NCBI GenBank assembly: GCA_030248215.1
Contig: JASANG010001042.1
Span: 1-64,000 of the forward strand
Origin: Enoplolaimus lenunculus
Lineage: Eukaryota; Nematoda; Enoplea; Enoplida; Thoracostomopsidae
DNA length: 64,000 bases
Direction of reading: 5' to 3'
Positions 1 to 12,856 of the stretch are shown here, piece by piece. Every line of letters starts with the position of its first letter. Position 1 is the first letter of the stretch. The notes under the pieces are model-generated. The model made no database searches and was not told where the DNA came from. It worked only from the letters and a program-made list of their open reading frames with translations. A program made the translations under genes and the position numbers.

Positions 1-220
1 CATTTCAGCGTAAAGTTTACTCAATTTCAAAGTTTGTCTCTTGTTTCCGATAGTAAAACTTCATTCAATGCTTTCAAACTGTTTGCTTTTGACTTGTTTA
101 ATAAGGAAACGCGTAGCCAGGATTTTCATTCTAGTCGCAGCCAATGTATACAATAGGGCCGTAATACTAGTAAAGAAATATTCCTAAGCCAAAGCGTTAG
201 AATGAGCTCATATCTAAGCT

Positions 221-440
221 GGCCCATGTAGGGCCGTCCCAGGTTCTGGTGGGTCTTTAAAAGAGTAGGCTTACATTCTAGACTGCATTTTTTGCTTAGG
301 CTTTAGGTTCAGGTTTCGGAATACGCTTTTGCAACGCTTAGGCTTAGGCTTCGGAATACGCTTTTGCAACGTTTAGGCTTAGGCGTAGCCTTAGGAATAC
401 GCTTCATCTGCTGTTACGGCCCTAAAAGTAACATTTGCCC
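221..440 (+). mobile_element. CTTAGG-family MITE copy, diverged
   Basis: It begins with GGCCCATGTAGGGCC and ends in a decayed inverted copy (acatttgccc). The interior is CTTAGG hexamers and two copies of the word ggaatacgcttttgcaacg. The terminal words match the better preserved copy at 9363-9519. Confidence 0.55.
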
Positions 441-1725
441 CTAAGCCTAAACCTAAACCAAAAAATTAGTCTATATCTTAAGCAAATAAATTTGCTTGAC
501 CTAATTTCACTGAAATCTTCGTTTCAACCAAAGATTAATATGTTCCAAAGCGAACCCGTCATCATTTACACTGTCTCCATGCTGTCGCCTCGACTCTTTT
601 AAACCCATAAATCGTTTGGCCTGCGTTAAAACTGTGGTACAATTTGTCAATTGCAAGCACAACATTTACCCGTTTCGGTATGGGGTTGGTAAAATATGCT
701 TGATTCCTATGCTCTCGTAGCTATGGTATAGGCTGTTAATACGTTTGCGTGACACTTATTACCTTGAGTGTGTATACGCTTTCACAGATATGTACGGATT
801 TAGTGTTTTATACTACACACTGGTCTGTTTTGGGTAGAAAATTGTTAAACTAAAAATTCGAAAAAATGTTGTACGTTTTCTTATGAAATTTTAGCTAATT
901 TGTATGCTTTTTATTACCATGAGAACAACTTTACATAAATATCCGCTGTATCGAACCCAGGAACTGTCGAAACAAAAACTAAAATATGAGTGATTAATGC
1001 TATTTTAGGTTTCAATTTAGTACAGTACCCACAATATACTTATATATGAATGTACTGCTGTCTTTTTTTGCGCGAAGATGATCATATCTCAAATTTCGCA
1101 GTTTTCGAAAGGTCCAGAGCTATGAAATGTTTAATATTTTATGCTTCATTGCAAAGTTTACTTAAATTTCAAACCATTAAATCACTGTTTTTTAAAACAA
1201 AAAATATATAAATTGAATAATTTTTTACTCTTATGAACCAGTTTGTACGACGGTATCAAGCTACTGATTCATATATTCTATTTTATTAAATGTTGCAAAA
1301 CGTTTAAGAAAAATAAAGTCTAAAATTTCACTAGATCCTGTTACGTTCTCAAAATCAATGAAATGCATTCTATTTCAACTTTTAAATTTGGTTTTTAAAA
1401 TTCGGTTGGTTTATAATGGTTCGCAATTTCGGACAAATCAATCAGATTTGTTTAAAATTGACAAAAGTTAAATAATCTTTGTTGTACAATTTTAAAGTTT
1501 GCCAATTTTCTAAAAACAACATGAAATAGGGTTTTTATCTTCTCATGTTAAATTAAGCTAATACACTGTCCAAACGCCACCTGTTTATACGCTGTCACAA
1601 ACCTCTGGATTTATGGTATATATAAATGTTACAATTTTATGGAAACTTTTAAGAAAAAAGTATCTTAAAACCGGCACCAGATTGAGTTTCGTTCGATAAA
1701 ACGACAAAGGATATAAAGTTGGTTT

Positions 1726-2043
1726 GGCCCATGTATAGAACGGGGCCGGATCGTTTTCTGTAGGGGTCATAATAGAGTCAGCTTAAGCTTTAGGCTATTT
1801 TTTTGCTTAGGCTTAGGCTTAGAAATAGGCTCATCCATACGCTTAGGCTTTGGCTTAGGCTTACGAATATGCTTCGGGGCCGGATCGTTTTCTGTAGGGG
1901 TCATAATAGAGTCAGCTTAAGCTTTAGGCTATTTTTTTGCTTAGGCTTAGGCTTAGAAATAGGCTCATCGATACGCTTAGGCTTTGGCTTAGGCTTACGA
2001 ATATGCTTATACAACTGTGCCGGCCCTGTCCTGTACATGGGTC
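1726..2043 (+). mobile_element. CTTAGG-family MITE with internal 134-bp duplication
   Basis: The ends GGCCCATGTATAG and ..CTGTACATGGGTC form an inverted repeat. Flanks gttggttt and gtcagttt are a possible 8-bp target duplication with two mismatches. The interior is a direct duplication: bases 1741-1874 and 1875-2008 are nearly identical, and I see one difference (catcc versus catcg). Confidence 0.75.
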
Positions 2044-3792
2044 GTCAGTTTGATCTGAAATTTAAATTTTCAAAATATCGGCACTTTTTTATATAATATA
2101 TTAATTCCTCGCAACTTGCGCCATCGCAGATTATGTATAATTGCAGAAACTTTGATGACAACTTTTGTACATTTTTAGTGGTCCATGAAACTTTGTAAAC
2201 TGTGAAAATTGTACTTTGTCTGTTTTTAGCTTTAGCTAAACCAAGCCGCTGATTTATCCTTCCTTCAGGTGTTTTCCGTACTTGTTTCTCAGAAAAAACA
2301 TTTTGTTATTTTCGATATGATTTTAATCGAATTTAGCCGTCCGTCATTAGCATGTTGTCCAAACTTTTATGGCACATAAAGAACAAAAATATTAGGCTAA
2401 AATTACCTAAATCACGCAGCTAGTTCAACAATACAAAATTAAAAACAGAAATTGTCGCTTGGAAGACTACATATGTACAAGTTTTATCATTTGAAAAACT
2501 AGATGATTACCCTGCCTTGTCTCGGATGAATAATTTATGCTGGTTGGAAAGCTTGAGTGCGATCCGAGGCGGATCCAACAATTTCTGACGAGAGGCAAAC
2601 TGGCAAATGTTATGAAACGCAAGATTTGTAAAGTAGGGAGGGACCTTTACCAATTTTATAACTATAAATTTTTTGACGAGAAGGGGGGCGTACGCCCCCG
2701 CCCCCTCCCTCTGGATCCGCTAGTGAATACGATGAGAAATGTTTTTGATTGTCGGAAAAACTTATTCCTACAAAGCTGTTTTGCTTTACCAGTGTATTAT
2801 AGCTTAAAGTATTAATATAGCGTTTTACGTAAAATTAGCTTGAATTTTCAATGCTTATGGGCAGAAACGTAAAGTTGAAGTTGATATGTGAACAGTTTGA
2901 TGTTTCATCGTTGGTACCTCACATTCATTTTTTCCCTAAACAAAAAACTTCTCAAAACTCGCTACTTGGGTTAGGATTAAGGTTACGGTTGGGTTTAGAT
3001 TTGGGCTTAAAAAATTAATAACTGTAATGTGGAAAGATTTGACTCCTATCAAATTAGTGTTTAATAGTGGACAGTAAAAACCAATAGCGACTGTTTTACC
3101 AGTCCGACGCTTTTATTAATTTGCATGACTTAGGCATCACAGACGTAGGCGCTGTAATTTCTGCCTGGTAAATTATAACTGCCACCGAAACGCTTTTTGA
3201 CGTCTTTTTGACTTTCGAGGGAGACCTCCTTCAAGCGTTTTTGCATAGTCATATGATTTCGCACTTAATCGCTACAAAAATACATTAGCTATGTATTTTC
3301 ACATTATTATTTTTAAAGAATACGGTATAGATACCGTTCTTGTAATGAACCATTCAGTCTTTTTCCGCTGCTATTAGACTCTAATCATAGGTGCCGCCAG
3401 AACGTTTGACTGCGGGATGCGTAAAGTTGACTCCGGTGGCCCTACGCTGCACTGATGACGGGTGATGAAACTTAGTCGAAGATAATGTACAATTTTTGAT
3501 TTTATACGCCTACCAATATATTAACAGTTGCTTCAAAAATTGAATGGGGTGTAACTGCATCCCCTTGAGTGTATATTTGCAGGCACCCATGAAAAACCTA
3601 TCAAAAACACATGTTATTAGCAAAATTACCCTATTGTTCTGCTGAAGCATAGCTGATAGTTTACTCGTACAAAACTACATGTAATAAATAATGTGCTTCC
3701 TCTGATGGTGTTAGGAAATTAACAAATGTATATATATGTATGTATATAGAATGTATATTTATATTATATATTATATGTTCATATATTATTTT

Positions 3793-4225
3793 TACTGTAG
3801 TTCCTGAATAGGAGTGGGAGTAATAAGAGGGGGATCCCCATTTTTAGTCCCAGTCAATGGGAGTCCGTAATCCAAATAAGACTCCGTAAACGGATAGAGT
3901 CCCTAAACCATAATTAGAGTCCAGAACTCTCTATCTCAAATTGTAGTGCACAAATGACTCCAGGACCAAATATAATTTAGGTCGAAACTTTAAAACATAA
4001 GATTTGAAAGTATGTTTCAGAGTATAACCTTGCATTATCGCGTAAGTTTTTGATACAAGACAAACGGTTAATTCAACGGATAGTTGCAATACCTGATACG
4101 TATCAGTATTAACGAAGGGCGGCAGAGGGTGAGTAAAAAAACAGTCCATAACCGAATAACGGGAGGCACCCTTTGGAGAGGCCAAATAAATATCAGTCAC
4201 CCCCTCTATTCGGATCACTACAGTA
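3793..4225 (+). mobile_element. mariner-like MITE, TA-flanked
   Basis: The left end TACTGTAGTTCC..GAATAGGAG and right end CTCTATTCGGATCACTACAGTA are inverted repeats bordered by TA on both sides, which is the target of Tc1/mariner transposases. The interior repeats GAGTCC/GGACTC words and a second, inner copy of the terminal motif (CATAACCGAATAACGGGAG). Confidence 0.6.
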
Positions 4226-5839
4226 CATGCATATATTACTTTTTTAAGGTATACTTTAATCCTGTCTTTCACAGCTAAAAGTTAGAGCGATATTTTAAAC
4301 TGTATGTAGTATTTATTTATTTTAGCAGTTTGACAAATATGTGCTAAGGAAACGAAACCTAAAGCTGTGGAGCCTAAAGGTTACACTGTAGCACAGTATA
4401 TTTGTAGTATTGTCCACTACATTCCGATGCTCAACACTCGCTGGTTCAAACGATGCTCGTCTTATCTTCAACAAAGTTTAAGGGCTAAACATATTTGCCA
4501 ATATAGCTATTAAATATTAACAGTCCCTGCTTAATCTAAGTGACAGAACGTCCATTTACAGCCAGAGCTCACACTCTCAAATGTATGTAGTATCTATCGC
4601 AAGCTGTTCGTAGGTCTTGCAGCTTGACAATCAATGAAGGTTGGTTGAAGTTCGAAATTCTAGCACATTTTTCGCATTTGATTTGTTGTACTTCTGTGCA
4701 AATTTTTAGATCCACAATTGTAGGTGTTCGTTAGTTTGAATTCCTACCGATAAATGGTAATAGGTGCTACACAAATTTGAGAATATGAGCCCGTAACTAT
4801 TTTACTATTAATTCTCAGCGCTGCATCACTATGGGTATATATTTCAATAAGACTCGACTCACCAATGCTTGGCGTTGAATTTGCTATATATCTCACTTTA
4901 ATATGAGAACCAAATGAGACCCACTGGGGTAGGGAACATCTGATAACCGAAGCATTTATTATTCCTCACTTGCACCACAGGAAACCGCCTAGCATGACGT
5001 GCCAATATCCCAACCATATTGTGCTGAAACCCATATGGACGAGGTTTGCTTGAGACTTTTAGTTTCTATGATTTAGTGTTGAACAAATAATGTTGAATAT
5101 GGGCAAGGCTTTAATCAGGGTTTAAACTGGTAGCCAAAGGGGGTTTAGGGGTCCAACCCTTTTGACAGTTTTGTCCAGAGGTTTTTTGAATTCAGTCAAT
5201 AACGCACGGAATCACCGGTAGAAATTTATATATGTCACCCTGTTCTTTCTTAAATGCTGGTATACGCACATGCTGTGACGGTGAGTTTTAATGGGTGCTA
5301 GATGGCTTGAAACCCCCACTAATTTTTTTCTAAATATTGATTCCTTTCAGGATCATTACATTCAATTGATCTATAGGCATCATCTGACAGAGGGTATTTT
5401 AAAAAAGCCTCACTCCCCATACGTGTCGATGAATATTCCGAGCGTAGTAATAGAGCTATTTCCGGGTCGAGAAAGACTCAAAGGAAACGGCTGGTTATAT
5501 AATAATTGCCGTTGTATTTGGGATACTTGTAACGGGTTTAACGCTAAACATTTTCGTTGAGGCTATAATGTGATAATGTGAGCAAATACAGCTGTTTACG
5601 TTCAAGAAAAGGCTACAAGTATGTGTTTATACCGCAAAAAATTATCAGAATGCTTGGCTCGCCAGCCTCCGTCTCATAACATAGGATTTGTTTAATTTTA
5701 CAGCCTAATAAAGTATAGGCGTATGCCTAAATGTAAACCTAAGCTTGACTCAAAGTCTACCCCCGTGTGAAATGCCGCAAAAACTCAGCAGAGCCAGAAG
5801 CATTCTAGTTTCGGCCAATTTTACTTTTAAAAGGCGTAA

Positions 5840-6011
5840 TGGTAGATTAAGCGTTTTCCTAAGCCTAAGCCTATTAAGTCGAAGCGTTGCAAAAATGTGT
5901 TCCTAAGCCTGTGTCTAAGCCTAAGCCTAAGCTAAAACGTAATCTAGAATCTACACCTACGGTTTTATGGACCCATCAGAAACCTGGACGCCCCTTAAAG
6001 TAACATGGGCC
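5840..6011 (-). mobile_element. CTTAGG-family MITE copy, reverse orientation
   Basis: AAGCCT hexamers are followed by acccatcagaaacctggacg and taacatgggccc, which are the inverted form of the left end of the copy at 221. The other end is not clear. Confidence 0.5.
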
Positions 6012-6467
6012 CTTCGTCATTTTGACAAACTTGCAAAATACCGTTTAACTGTAAGTATACTCCCTAAATTAATATTTCAACAGATTATTTGTTAAAAAAT
6101 TTTTTTAAGTATAATCTCGTGACACAAGATTTGTTTGATTTCGCTTTTGTAACGAGTTTGCGGACGGCTAAACATTACATCATTGTTGACAGCTATAATC
6201 TCTTTCTTCAGTTGTATATAATAATTGGTTTTTTTCGACTATTTTTTAAAGTTTGTTAGAATTTAGAAAATAGTGCTCGTTGTAGGCCTGCTGTTTTCCT
6301 GTCGAGGTGTTGTATCCGTTTCCGCAAGAATTATATATTTGAGTATAACTGGAAATGTGGAAATCGCAGGAGTAAAATGTTGACGGTTCTAGTATAGATA
6401 TATACGTTTCGTACACAATCTCAAGCCTAAACTGAAACTTAAGTTTAACCCGAGCCTAAGCCTACAT

Positions 6468-6660
6468 TTAAAAAATGGTGAGTGAAACAGACTCTCCAAA
6501 ATAGGCTTTTCGAAACTACACAAACTGAGTCAAATTCGGCTCACTGAACGACTCAGGTGAGTCGAATTTGACTCTGGCGGAGTCGAATTTGATTCAATTT
6601 GTGTAGTCAGGAAAAAGCTATTTCGAAGAAACTCTATTTGACTTTCCATTTTTTTGCAGT
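6468..6660. repeat. foldback (inverted-repeat) element
   Basis: The arms around 6470-6545 and 6585-6657 are imperfect reverse complements (aaactacacaaactgagtc against gattcaatttgtgtagtc; outer arms aaaaatgg.. and ..ccattttt). The right end reads CACTGCAAAAAAATGG on the reverse strand. It could fold into one long hairpin. Family unknown. Confidence 0.55.
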
Positions 6661-7396
6661 GTACGCTTAAACCTGAGCCTTATCCTGGACATAAGGTATT
6701 TTAAAATTTAAAAATTCAGAAACTGTGAGGAGAATTTGTACAAGAGCCATATCGACAGGTGGCTCTTGATGTGTTTTTTGTATCGATAGCCTGTACGGGA
6801 ACGTTTTTTGCTCCAGTAGGGGCCTTTGCTCCAGATTTTTGATTGGTTTACACCAATTATGATGTAATTCATATGAATTTAACAGTAGCTGATAAAACTT
6901 TTATTAATCAATCTATTGTAATATATATACTGACATGATTCCGTTTAAAATTAGAAAGAACATTTTATCAAACATAAATGGTGCTGTAAGTTTTCCTGCT
7001 CATAATGGGGGCTGGATCCGTATCCATTGGGGGCCAGAGGGTTAACTTCCGCTGGAAAATTTTCCTTCCCCCCCAAGAAGAAAACTTTCAACCTTGCTTG
7101 GTAAGTCAGCTAAAACCCTTGTATTCCTCTACTTACAATTTTAGCCTCCTAGCAAAGTGAGCAGGCTACGGGCGTGTAGGGGCTCTGGACGGCGATGCTT
7201 TCATCACAGATTTTACCGGCTTTTGCAGAGTTAGATTGCCTTTCTTACCATGATTGAATGCCCTGCTCTTACTTTTCTTGGTACCCATCCAATTTAATTT
7301 TCTGTTATTAAAGTCAAAAAATTTTACTAATAAATTTTTTGTCCTATCGTAGTTAAAGTTATTGTAAATCGTGCAGGGCACCGCGCTTATATTTGA

Positions 7397-7951
7397 TTAA
7401 GAACCATCCGCATTAAAATTTGAACCTGATTTCTGGTTACCAGACATTTTTTGCCTGTCAAAATTAGCTTGATTAATTTTACAGAAGCTAAAACCATGAT
7501 TTTGGGCAAAACTTGATTCCAAAAATTTAATAAAAACAGTTTGATACATATAAATCGAAATTTCTTTCCCGTCACACGAACAAACAGCAACAACAATATT
7601 AATAACAACTACAACAACAACAACAACAACAACAACAACATGAACAACAACAACAACAAAGATACAAAAACAATTCACTGGGGGAACCACTGGTGATCGG
7701 TCCGTTGGAATTTTTAGAGAAACAAAAAAATGGACACCTTTAATACGGTTAGAATTAACCTTCCGTCTACGAGACTTTAATAAATTTTCTACCTCGCTAC
7801 CTCTTATCTCGAGAATATTGTTCACGGAATAATATACCGTTTGTAACTGATACCCAGAGTACGCGTGTAGTAAGATACTAGGTCGGCACAACAGTTTAGT
7901 TTTTGCCGGCTCTGGACTGCGCAACGAACGACACACATATGGAAAAACCAC
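7397..7951 (-). CDS. unassigned open frame of 184 codons ending through a CAA/TTG microsatellite
   Basis: The first ~95 codons (7667-7951) read like ordinary protein (SGYQLQTVYYSVNNILEIRG, VENLLKSRRRKVN). The frame then runs through the repeat at 7586-7660 as a Val-rich stretch, which is not plausible protein. Another frame just downstream (7166-7285) starts MGTKKSKSRAFNHGKKG, which is basic and also protein-like. I recognise no family, see no paired splice sites that join the two, and cannot exclude a decayed transposon ORF. It is listed because it is the longest unexplained open frame in the first 13 kb. Confidence 0.15.
   Translation of the reverse strand: MVFPYVCRSLRSPEPAKTKLLCRPSILLHAYSGYQLQTVYYSVNNILEIRGSEVENLLKSRRRKVNSNRIKGVHFFVSLKIPTDRSPVVPPVNCFCIFVVVVVHVVVVVVVVVVVVINIVVAVCSCDGKEISIYMYQTVFIKFLESSFAQNHGFSFCKINQANFDRQKMSGNQKSGSNFNADGS
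7586..7660. repeat. CAA microsatellite, slightly interrupted
   Basis: CAACAA repeats broken by tgaa and tatt. The minus-strand frame through it reads as poly-valine. Confidence 0.9.
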
Positions 7952-8187
7952 TTTAGGGTTGGCGGGTGGTGGTAAAACAGGGCAACGTTCTATTGATAAG
8001 ATTCATTTCAAAACGACTTGAATGGTATACGTTTTATGACTTTTACTACTATTGCTTGAAACTTTGAATTGAACAGCTGGTTTATTTTTGAATGGTATTC
8101 GCTTAGTACAGCCTAGCGAATCCAGAGAAGGAGGCGGGGTCGTACACCCCCATCAGAAAATTTTTTGTTATAAAATGGTAAGGTTCC

Positions 8188-8433
8188 TACCGTAGTGACC
8201 CGAATAAGAGGGAGACTGATATTTATTTGGCCTCTCGAGAGGGTACCCCCCTTGTTATTCGGTTACGGACTGTTAATTATTTTTAACCCACGCTCCGTCA
8301 CTCTTCGTTACTGATGTATATCCGGTACTGCAACAATCCGTTAAATTAAACGAAAATTTGTCTTGAGTCAATAGCTGGAGCGATCATGCTAGGTTATACT
8401 TAGGAATCACCCTCTTATTCGGTCACTACAGTA
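8188..8433 (+). mobile_element. mariner-like MITE, TA-flanked, shorter copy
   Basis: The left end is TACCGTAGTGACCCGAATAA and the right end TTATTCGGTCACTACAGTA, with TA borders. It is about 190 bp shorter than the relative at 3793 and shares the inner words gactgatatttatttggcctct. Confidence 0.65.
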
Positions 8434-9354
8434 CCGTTAGATTTTTCCCTCAGAAATTTGGTACATATGTTGCATACAGTAAATCTTGCGTTTCATAATT
8501 GTTGTCAACCCGCCCACAACTGTCCGGTCAGAAATTTTTGGATCCGCCGCTGTGCTTGCATACGAAACAGCTTGGTTTAAATCTTGCTCAACAAACTTTT
8601 TTTGTATAGCTTCACGCCCGTAGCCACTAGCCAGGGCACCGCAGCATACGGGGAGAAACGATTTGGGGTCAAAAATTTTCAAGGTGAAGTTGAGCCCTCT
8701 TCTTGCAAAGGGAGCAAGAAGATTTATAGAAGTGGGACGATTTTCGGTAACATTGTATCCTTTTTGATTCTGTAGAAAAATTCTTGCTCTTGTACATATA
8801 CAACACATTTACGCTTAGGCGTAGGAAATTGATTACGTATGCCTATAAGCTTAAACGTTTGTCCAAGCTTTTACCTAAAAACCTACACTTAACCTAAGCT
8901 TTAATGGGTTAGAAATGTACAGGTTCCAAATTTTTAGCTTAGGGGAGATGGAGATGTCTGCATGAGCGATATCCCTTTTCACCCGACGTAGTTGCGGCCT
9001 TACAATCAGCTGGCATGTTTTAATGAATTTTTACAGCCGGCAAAAAAACCTTTATTTTATTCCAGCCGCGTCGCCAAATGAAATGTGGCAAAAAATTCCC
9101 CAGGCAATTTGAAAACTGAATCAAAATAGCAAAAACTCAAATTTTGCACCGCTTGAATCTGACGCGACTGTGATGAAAAAAGTTCATTAAATAGAGCTTT
9201 GAATTGGTTGAAAAATAAAAGATTATTATTATTTTTTGCTTAAAAATGTCTTTAATTATTTTGCTTCACGAAATCTAATATATCATCTATGTCAAAATTG
9301 AAACTGCAAAAACTAAAAGTCAAGGTTTGTATAAAAAAAATTTGAAATTTCACA

Positions 9355-9527
9355 CTTTAGCTGGCCCATGCATAGAAAAGGGCCAGATCGTTTTCCGGAG
9401 GGGCTACAATAGCGTCAGTTTAAGCTTTAGACTATTTTTTTGCTTAGGCATAGGCTTAGGCTTTGGCTTAGGCTTAGGCTTAGGCTTAGGCTTAGGCTGT
9501 CCTGTTCTATACATGGGCCCTTTAGCT
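9355..9527 (+). mobile_element. CTTAGG-family MITE, intact, with perfect 8-bp target duplication
   Basis: The element is 9363-9519 (157 bp), flanked on both sides by CTTTAGCT (9355-9362 and 9520-9527). Its inverted ends are GGCCCATGCATAG and CTATACATGGGCC. The interior carries an uninterrupted run of CTTAGG hexamers. This copy fixes the boundaries of the family. An 8-bp duplication suits hAT-like transposases, but the termini do not begin with the usual CAGGG-type hAT end, so the superfamily is open. Confidence 0.85.
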
Positions 9528-10143
9528 GATGTTTTATGAGCTTAGTCTTTAAAAAGCGCAACAATCTCTATAGAGCATGCCTAATCTATTTTAGCGAGAA
9601 CAGAGCTATTTTTTTGGCTATAATTCTATTTTACTGTGACGAAAAACTTTCGTTTATGTATCGAGATGGATTAAAAACAAGGCCCTAGAGGGGACAGAGA
9701 AAGGGTGCAGCCCGCTCTACAGCAATTTTTATTCTCTCAAACTCAAGTTTTATTGTCTACACCATTGAAAGTATATTCTGTACTGTAAAAATATTTCCGC
9801 TTTCCATTAATTCTTGTTGTCTCCCTAAATTCCTCGTTGCAGAGCAGTGTCAAACGCGGCAGAAATTGCAAGAAAAGTGAGATTTTCGGTTCGGGTTTTC
9901 TACGCATGTTTTTTGCTAATCTCGTCGCAGCTGTCTGAAGGTTTTTTCACTAAATCAGATTATATGGTTCGAAACTGTCCAATTTAGGGCGAGTTTGTTT
10001 GGGGCTTTGAGCGAAACTGTGTTGTGACAGCACAAGCTGAAACGGGCTTTTGATGCAATTATAATCATTTGCTTGTTTGTTATAAACTTTAGAGGCTGAA
10101 GCGCGAAATTACATTCTCGTAATTCTTACGAAAACATAGCAGG

Positions 10144-10555
10144 CAGGGTGCAACCAGAATTCCTGTTCCGGCAAGGAAATCCGGTGTTTTTCACTACCCT
10201 GTTCGGATAATAATCCGGTATTTTTTTACCGGAATTTTCCGGCATTTTCGGTATTGAAAATTTATCTCATTCCAAAATTTAAGAAAACTTGGCATATTAT
10301 TATGACTTATTATACTAAAATTGTCTGAGCGTGTATTGCCAAAATATTCAATTTGTGCCATACTCCTTAATATATTATGTTTCCACCTACTGCATTTGTT
10401 TCAAGATTTTGGCATTCTAAATGATGTGTTTACACCATTAAAACCGATAAAATAGTGTTAAAAATAAATTTTTCGGTAACAAGTATTTTTATTTTCCGGT
10501 TCCGGTATATTTTTAATTTTCCGGTTCCGGTAATTTACAATTCGGGTTGCACCTT
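10144..10555 (+). mobile_element. CAGGGTGCAACC hAT-type MITE
   Basis: Begins CAGGGTGCAACCAGAATTCC and ends ..ACAATTCGGGTTGCACC. CCGGAATTCCGG words fill both flanks of the interior. It is the same family as 44702-45058 and 48045-48440. The right terminus is damaged, so no target duplication can be read. Confidence 0.65.
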
Positions 10556-10706
10556 ACGCTGCAATGAGTGGCGAGAGATTTTTGGCTCAGAGACGCCCGT
10601 ATTAAATCTTGTAACCATTAGGCGCTGTAGAAAGTGCTAAAGATATAAATAGAACTTAGCAGCTTTAATTAAAATAATAGTTGGAAAGAAAAATTATGAA
10701 AGCGTG

Positions 10707-11078
10707 CAGGGTGCAACCGGAGGTGAAATATACCAGAGCCGGAAGTCAACAAAACTTGTCGGAGATGGAGGCGAAGCCGGGGGTGATGTTAAATTAAGTA
10801 CTTAAAGTCTTAAAATGATGATTAATTCGTTCAAATTAGCAAATATCTGAATATAAGGCGTTGTTAAAACTTTTCGTTTCACGCTTATTTTTTTACAAAA
10901 TCTAGCCAATTTGTTTGCTCATAATTGTACCAAACGCGGAAAGAAACCGTACGAAACAAATAAATATTATAACATTTTGCATAATTTTAATACCGAAAAT
11001 GCTGAAACCTCCGGCAGAAATTCTACCGCAGCCGGGGCCGGAGGTCAATTTTCTGCTGGAACCGGAGACAGACCTCTG
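10707..11078 (+). mobile_element. CAGGGTGCAACC-family MITE, CCGGAGCCGGAAG subtype
   Basis: Begins CAGGGTGCAACCGGAGGTG and ends CTCTGGTTGTACCAC. The interior words gccggaag and gaggcgaag recur near 17225 and 54785, which marks a distinct subfamily of the CCGG-rich elements. Confidence 0.55.
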
Positions 11079-12119
11079 GTTGTACCACGGAAGCTTAGGC
11101 TTGCCAGCAACTCTGCCAATACGACCCTCGTTGCAAGATGCACAATTTGCGCCTTCAAATATGGTTTATGGCCGTATAAAAATCGCAGCTACTTATACTG
11201 AAACAGTTCAATTTATAATCTTGAAATATTTTAATTTGTAAATTATTTCCATCAAAATTCATTTGAAATACTACCACTGTTTACCCCGATGCCACATGAA
11301 ACCACTTCAGCTCGCAAAATTAGCTTCATTTCCTTGCAAATGATAAAAGTTCAATAACGTCATCATCAGCACCAACAACCTCGCATCAACACTCACGTTT
11401 CCGCATGAATTCTGTTTATATTTTCTTTTGCACGAACACTTTTTTATTTCTACAGGGTTACAGCCAGCAGAGGTGTAGCCAGGATTCCCTTCAGGTGGAA
11501 TGACCTTGAGCATCGTGGTGATTCTCTGCCTGCGAAAAGTAATTGTTTCGTGTCCCAACAAAAATTTTGGGAGGGGACATATCGCCCTTATCCATCTCAT
11601 TATGCCTCTGGGCAGGTCACCTTGCTGCGGGGGCTTAAAATTATTTCGGATGGTATACCGGGGTTTCCGTTGCAATTGAAATATACATTTTTATGGAAGA
11701 TCAAAATTTTTTGGGTATCCTGAGCGGCTCTCCTCCGGCCCCTGTCTGTCTACGGGTTTGCTTCACTACATACCGGAAGTTCGCATGAGAGTTTTTAGTT
11801 TGGTAACAGCAAAATTTACTCATGAAGCGCTTGAAAGCACTAAAGTGTGAAAAAACTCGCTATAAATAGTGTAGAGCCGGCTAATATTTTCTTCCATCAC
11901 ATTTAGCCTTGGGTGTGACCACGTGTTTTCAGTAGAATTTTTAATTCAATTCATTTATAAATCGCGAAGTAGAAAATTCCAACACAAGTTTAAAGCACAT
12001 GCGACAATTGGATCTGGTCATTGTTTTCAACTATACACACCTTGGAGCTGTTTGCTTCAAAATCAGTATTAATGCGGGTTACCCAGGTGTTTGTTGGAAT
12101 AATCAAAAGTGGATAATCG

Positions 12120-12335
12120 CTATTTAAGAAAAGTGTGCAACTGGGCACATTCTGTGTATAAACGAATGTACCCGGCACGCGTTGCGTTTTTGCCCTACCC
12201 CTCTTTAATTTGGAGGGGTACAATCTGTACAAACCATGGCACTTTATGTATGCGGCGTCAAACAAGGTCTTCTTATAGTTTAACTTAGGGGTATTCATGT
12301 GATAGCGACGCCCCTCTAAACAAGGGAGTCAGCAA
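12120..12335. repeat. dispersed repeat, copy A
   Basis: It matches 26395-26570 in order: aatgtacccgg, ttgccctaccccc, aggggtacaa, aaccatggcactttatgtat, ataatttaac, agggg. The outer words gtgcaactgggcac also recur at 52443. Family and full length unknown. Confidence 0.55.
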
Positions 12336-12799
12336 AAAACAACGGCCGGTGGTACATGTTGCACCAAGCGGGAACCCAAGAGTTGCACACTCTGGTCATT
12401 ATCCACTTTTGGTATAATTTTATTCAAAATTCAATTGGATGTGAACTGTGTAGCAGAAATTTTAAGACAAATTCCAAGCCCGTGCGCACGTTAGGAGTGT
12501 AATAAAAGTACGCTAAAGTTATTTCGGATCCCTTGAAAACACGAAAAAATCATCTCAGTTGCGTGGAGTTTTGTACATGTTATAAAATTCGTTTTCTAAG
12601 TAACCATAAGTAGGTCGGTTTGTATCAAAATGCCCGGGCTGATTTTCAGTCGCAGTCCAGCTCTGAAAGCTTAAGTCAAGACGCTAAATTAAGCGTAAGC
12701 TTAATGATTTTAACATAAAAACAGTTTTCTATATTCCGCGAAGAAATTAGTTGGACGAGTAGAAGAATTTAAAAACAAAAAAAAAACCAAAACAACCAA

Positions 12800-12800
<1 letters not shown>

Positions 12801-12853
<53 letters not shown>
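12801..12853. repeat. poly(A) run of 53
   Basis: Uninterrupted A run preceded by A-rich sequence from 12770. It may be a retroposon tail or a plain homopolymer. No tRNA-like or coding body is seen upstream. Confidence 0.9.

Positions 12854-12856
<3 letters not shown>

Noticed and set aside
1803-2096. CTTAGG tracts as a true interstitial telomere
   Set aside because: They sit inside an element with inverted ends and relatives elsewhere, and the hexamers are interrupted. Transposon origin explains them better.
4084-4278. Opposed open frames at 3931-4278
   Set aside because: They lie entirely within the mariner-like MITE and show no protein features.
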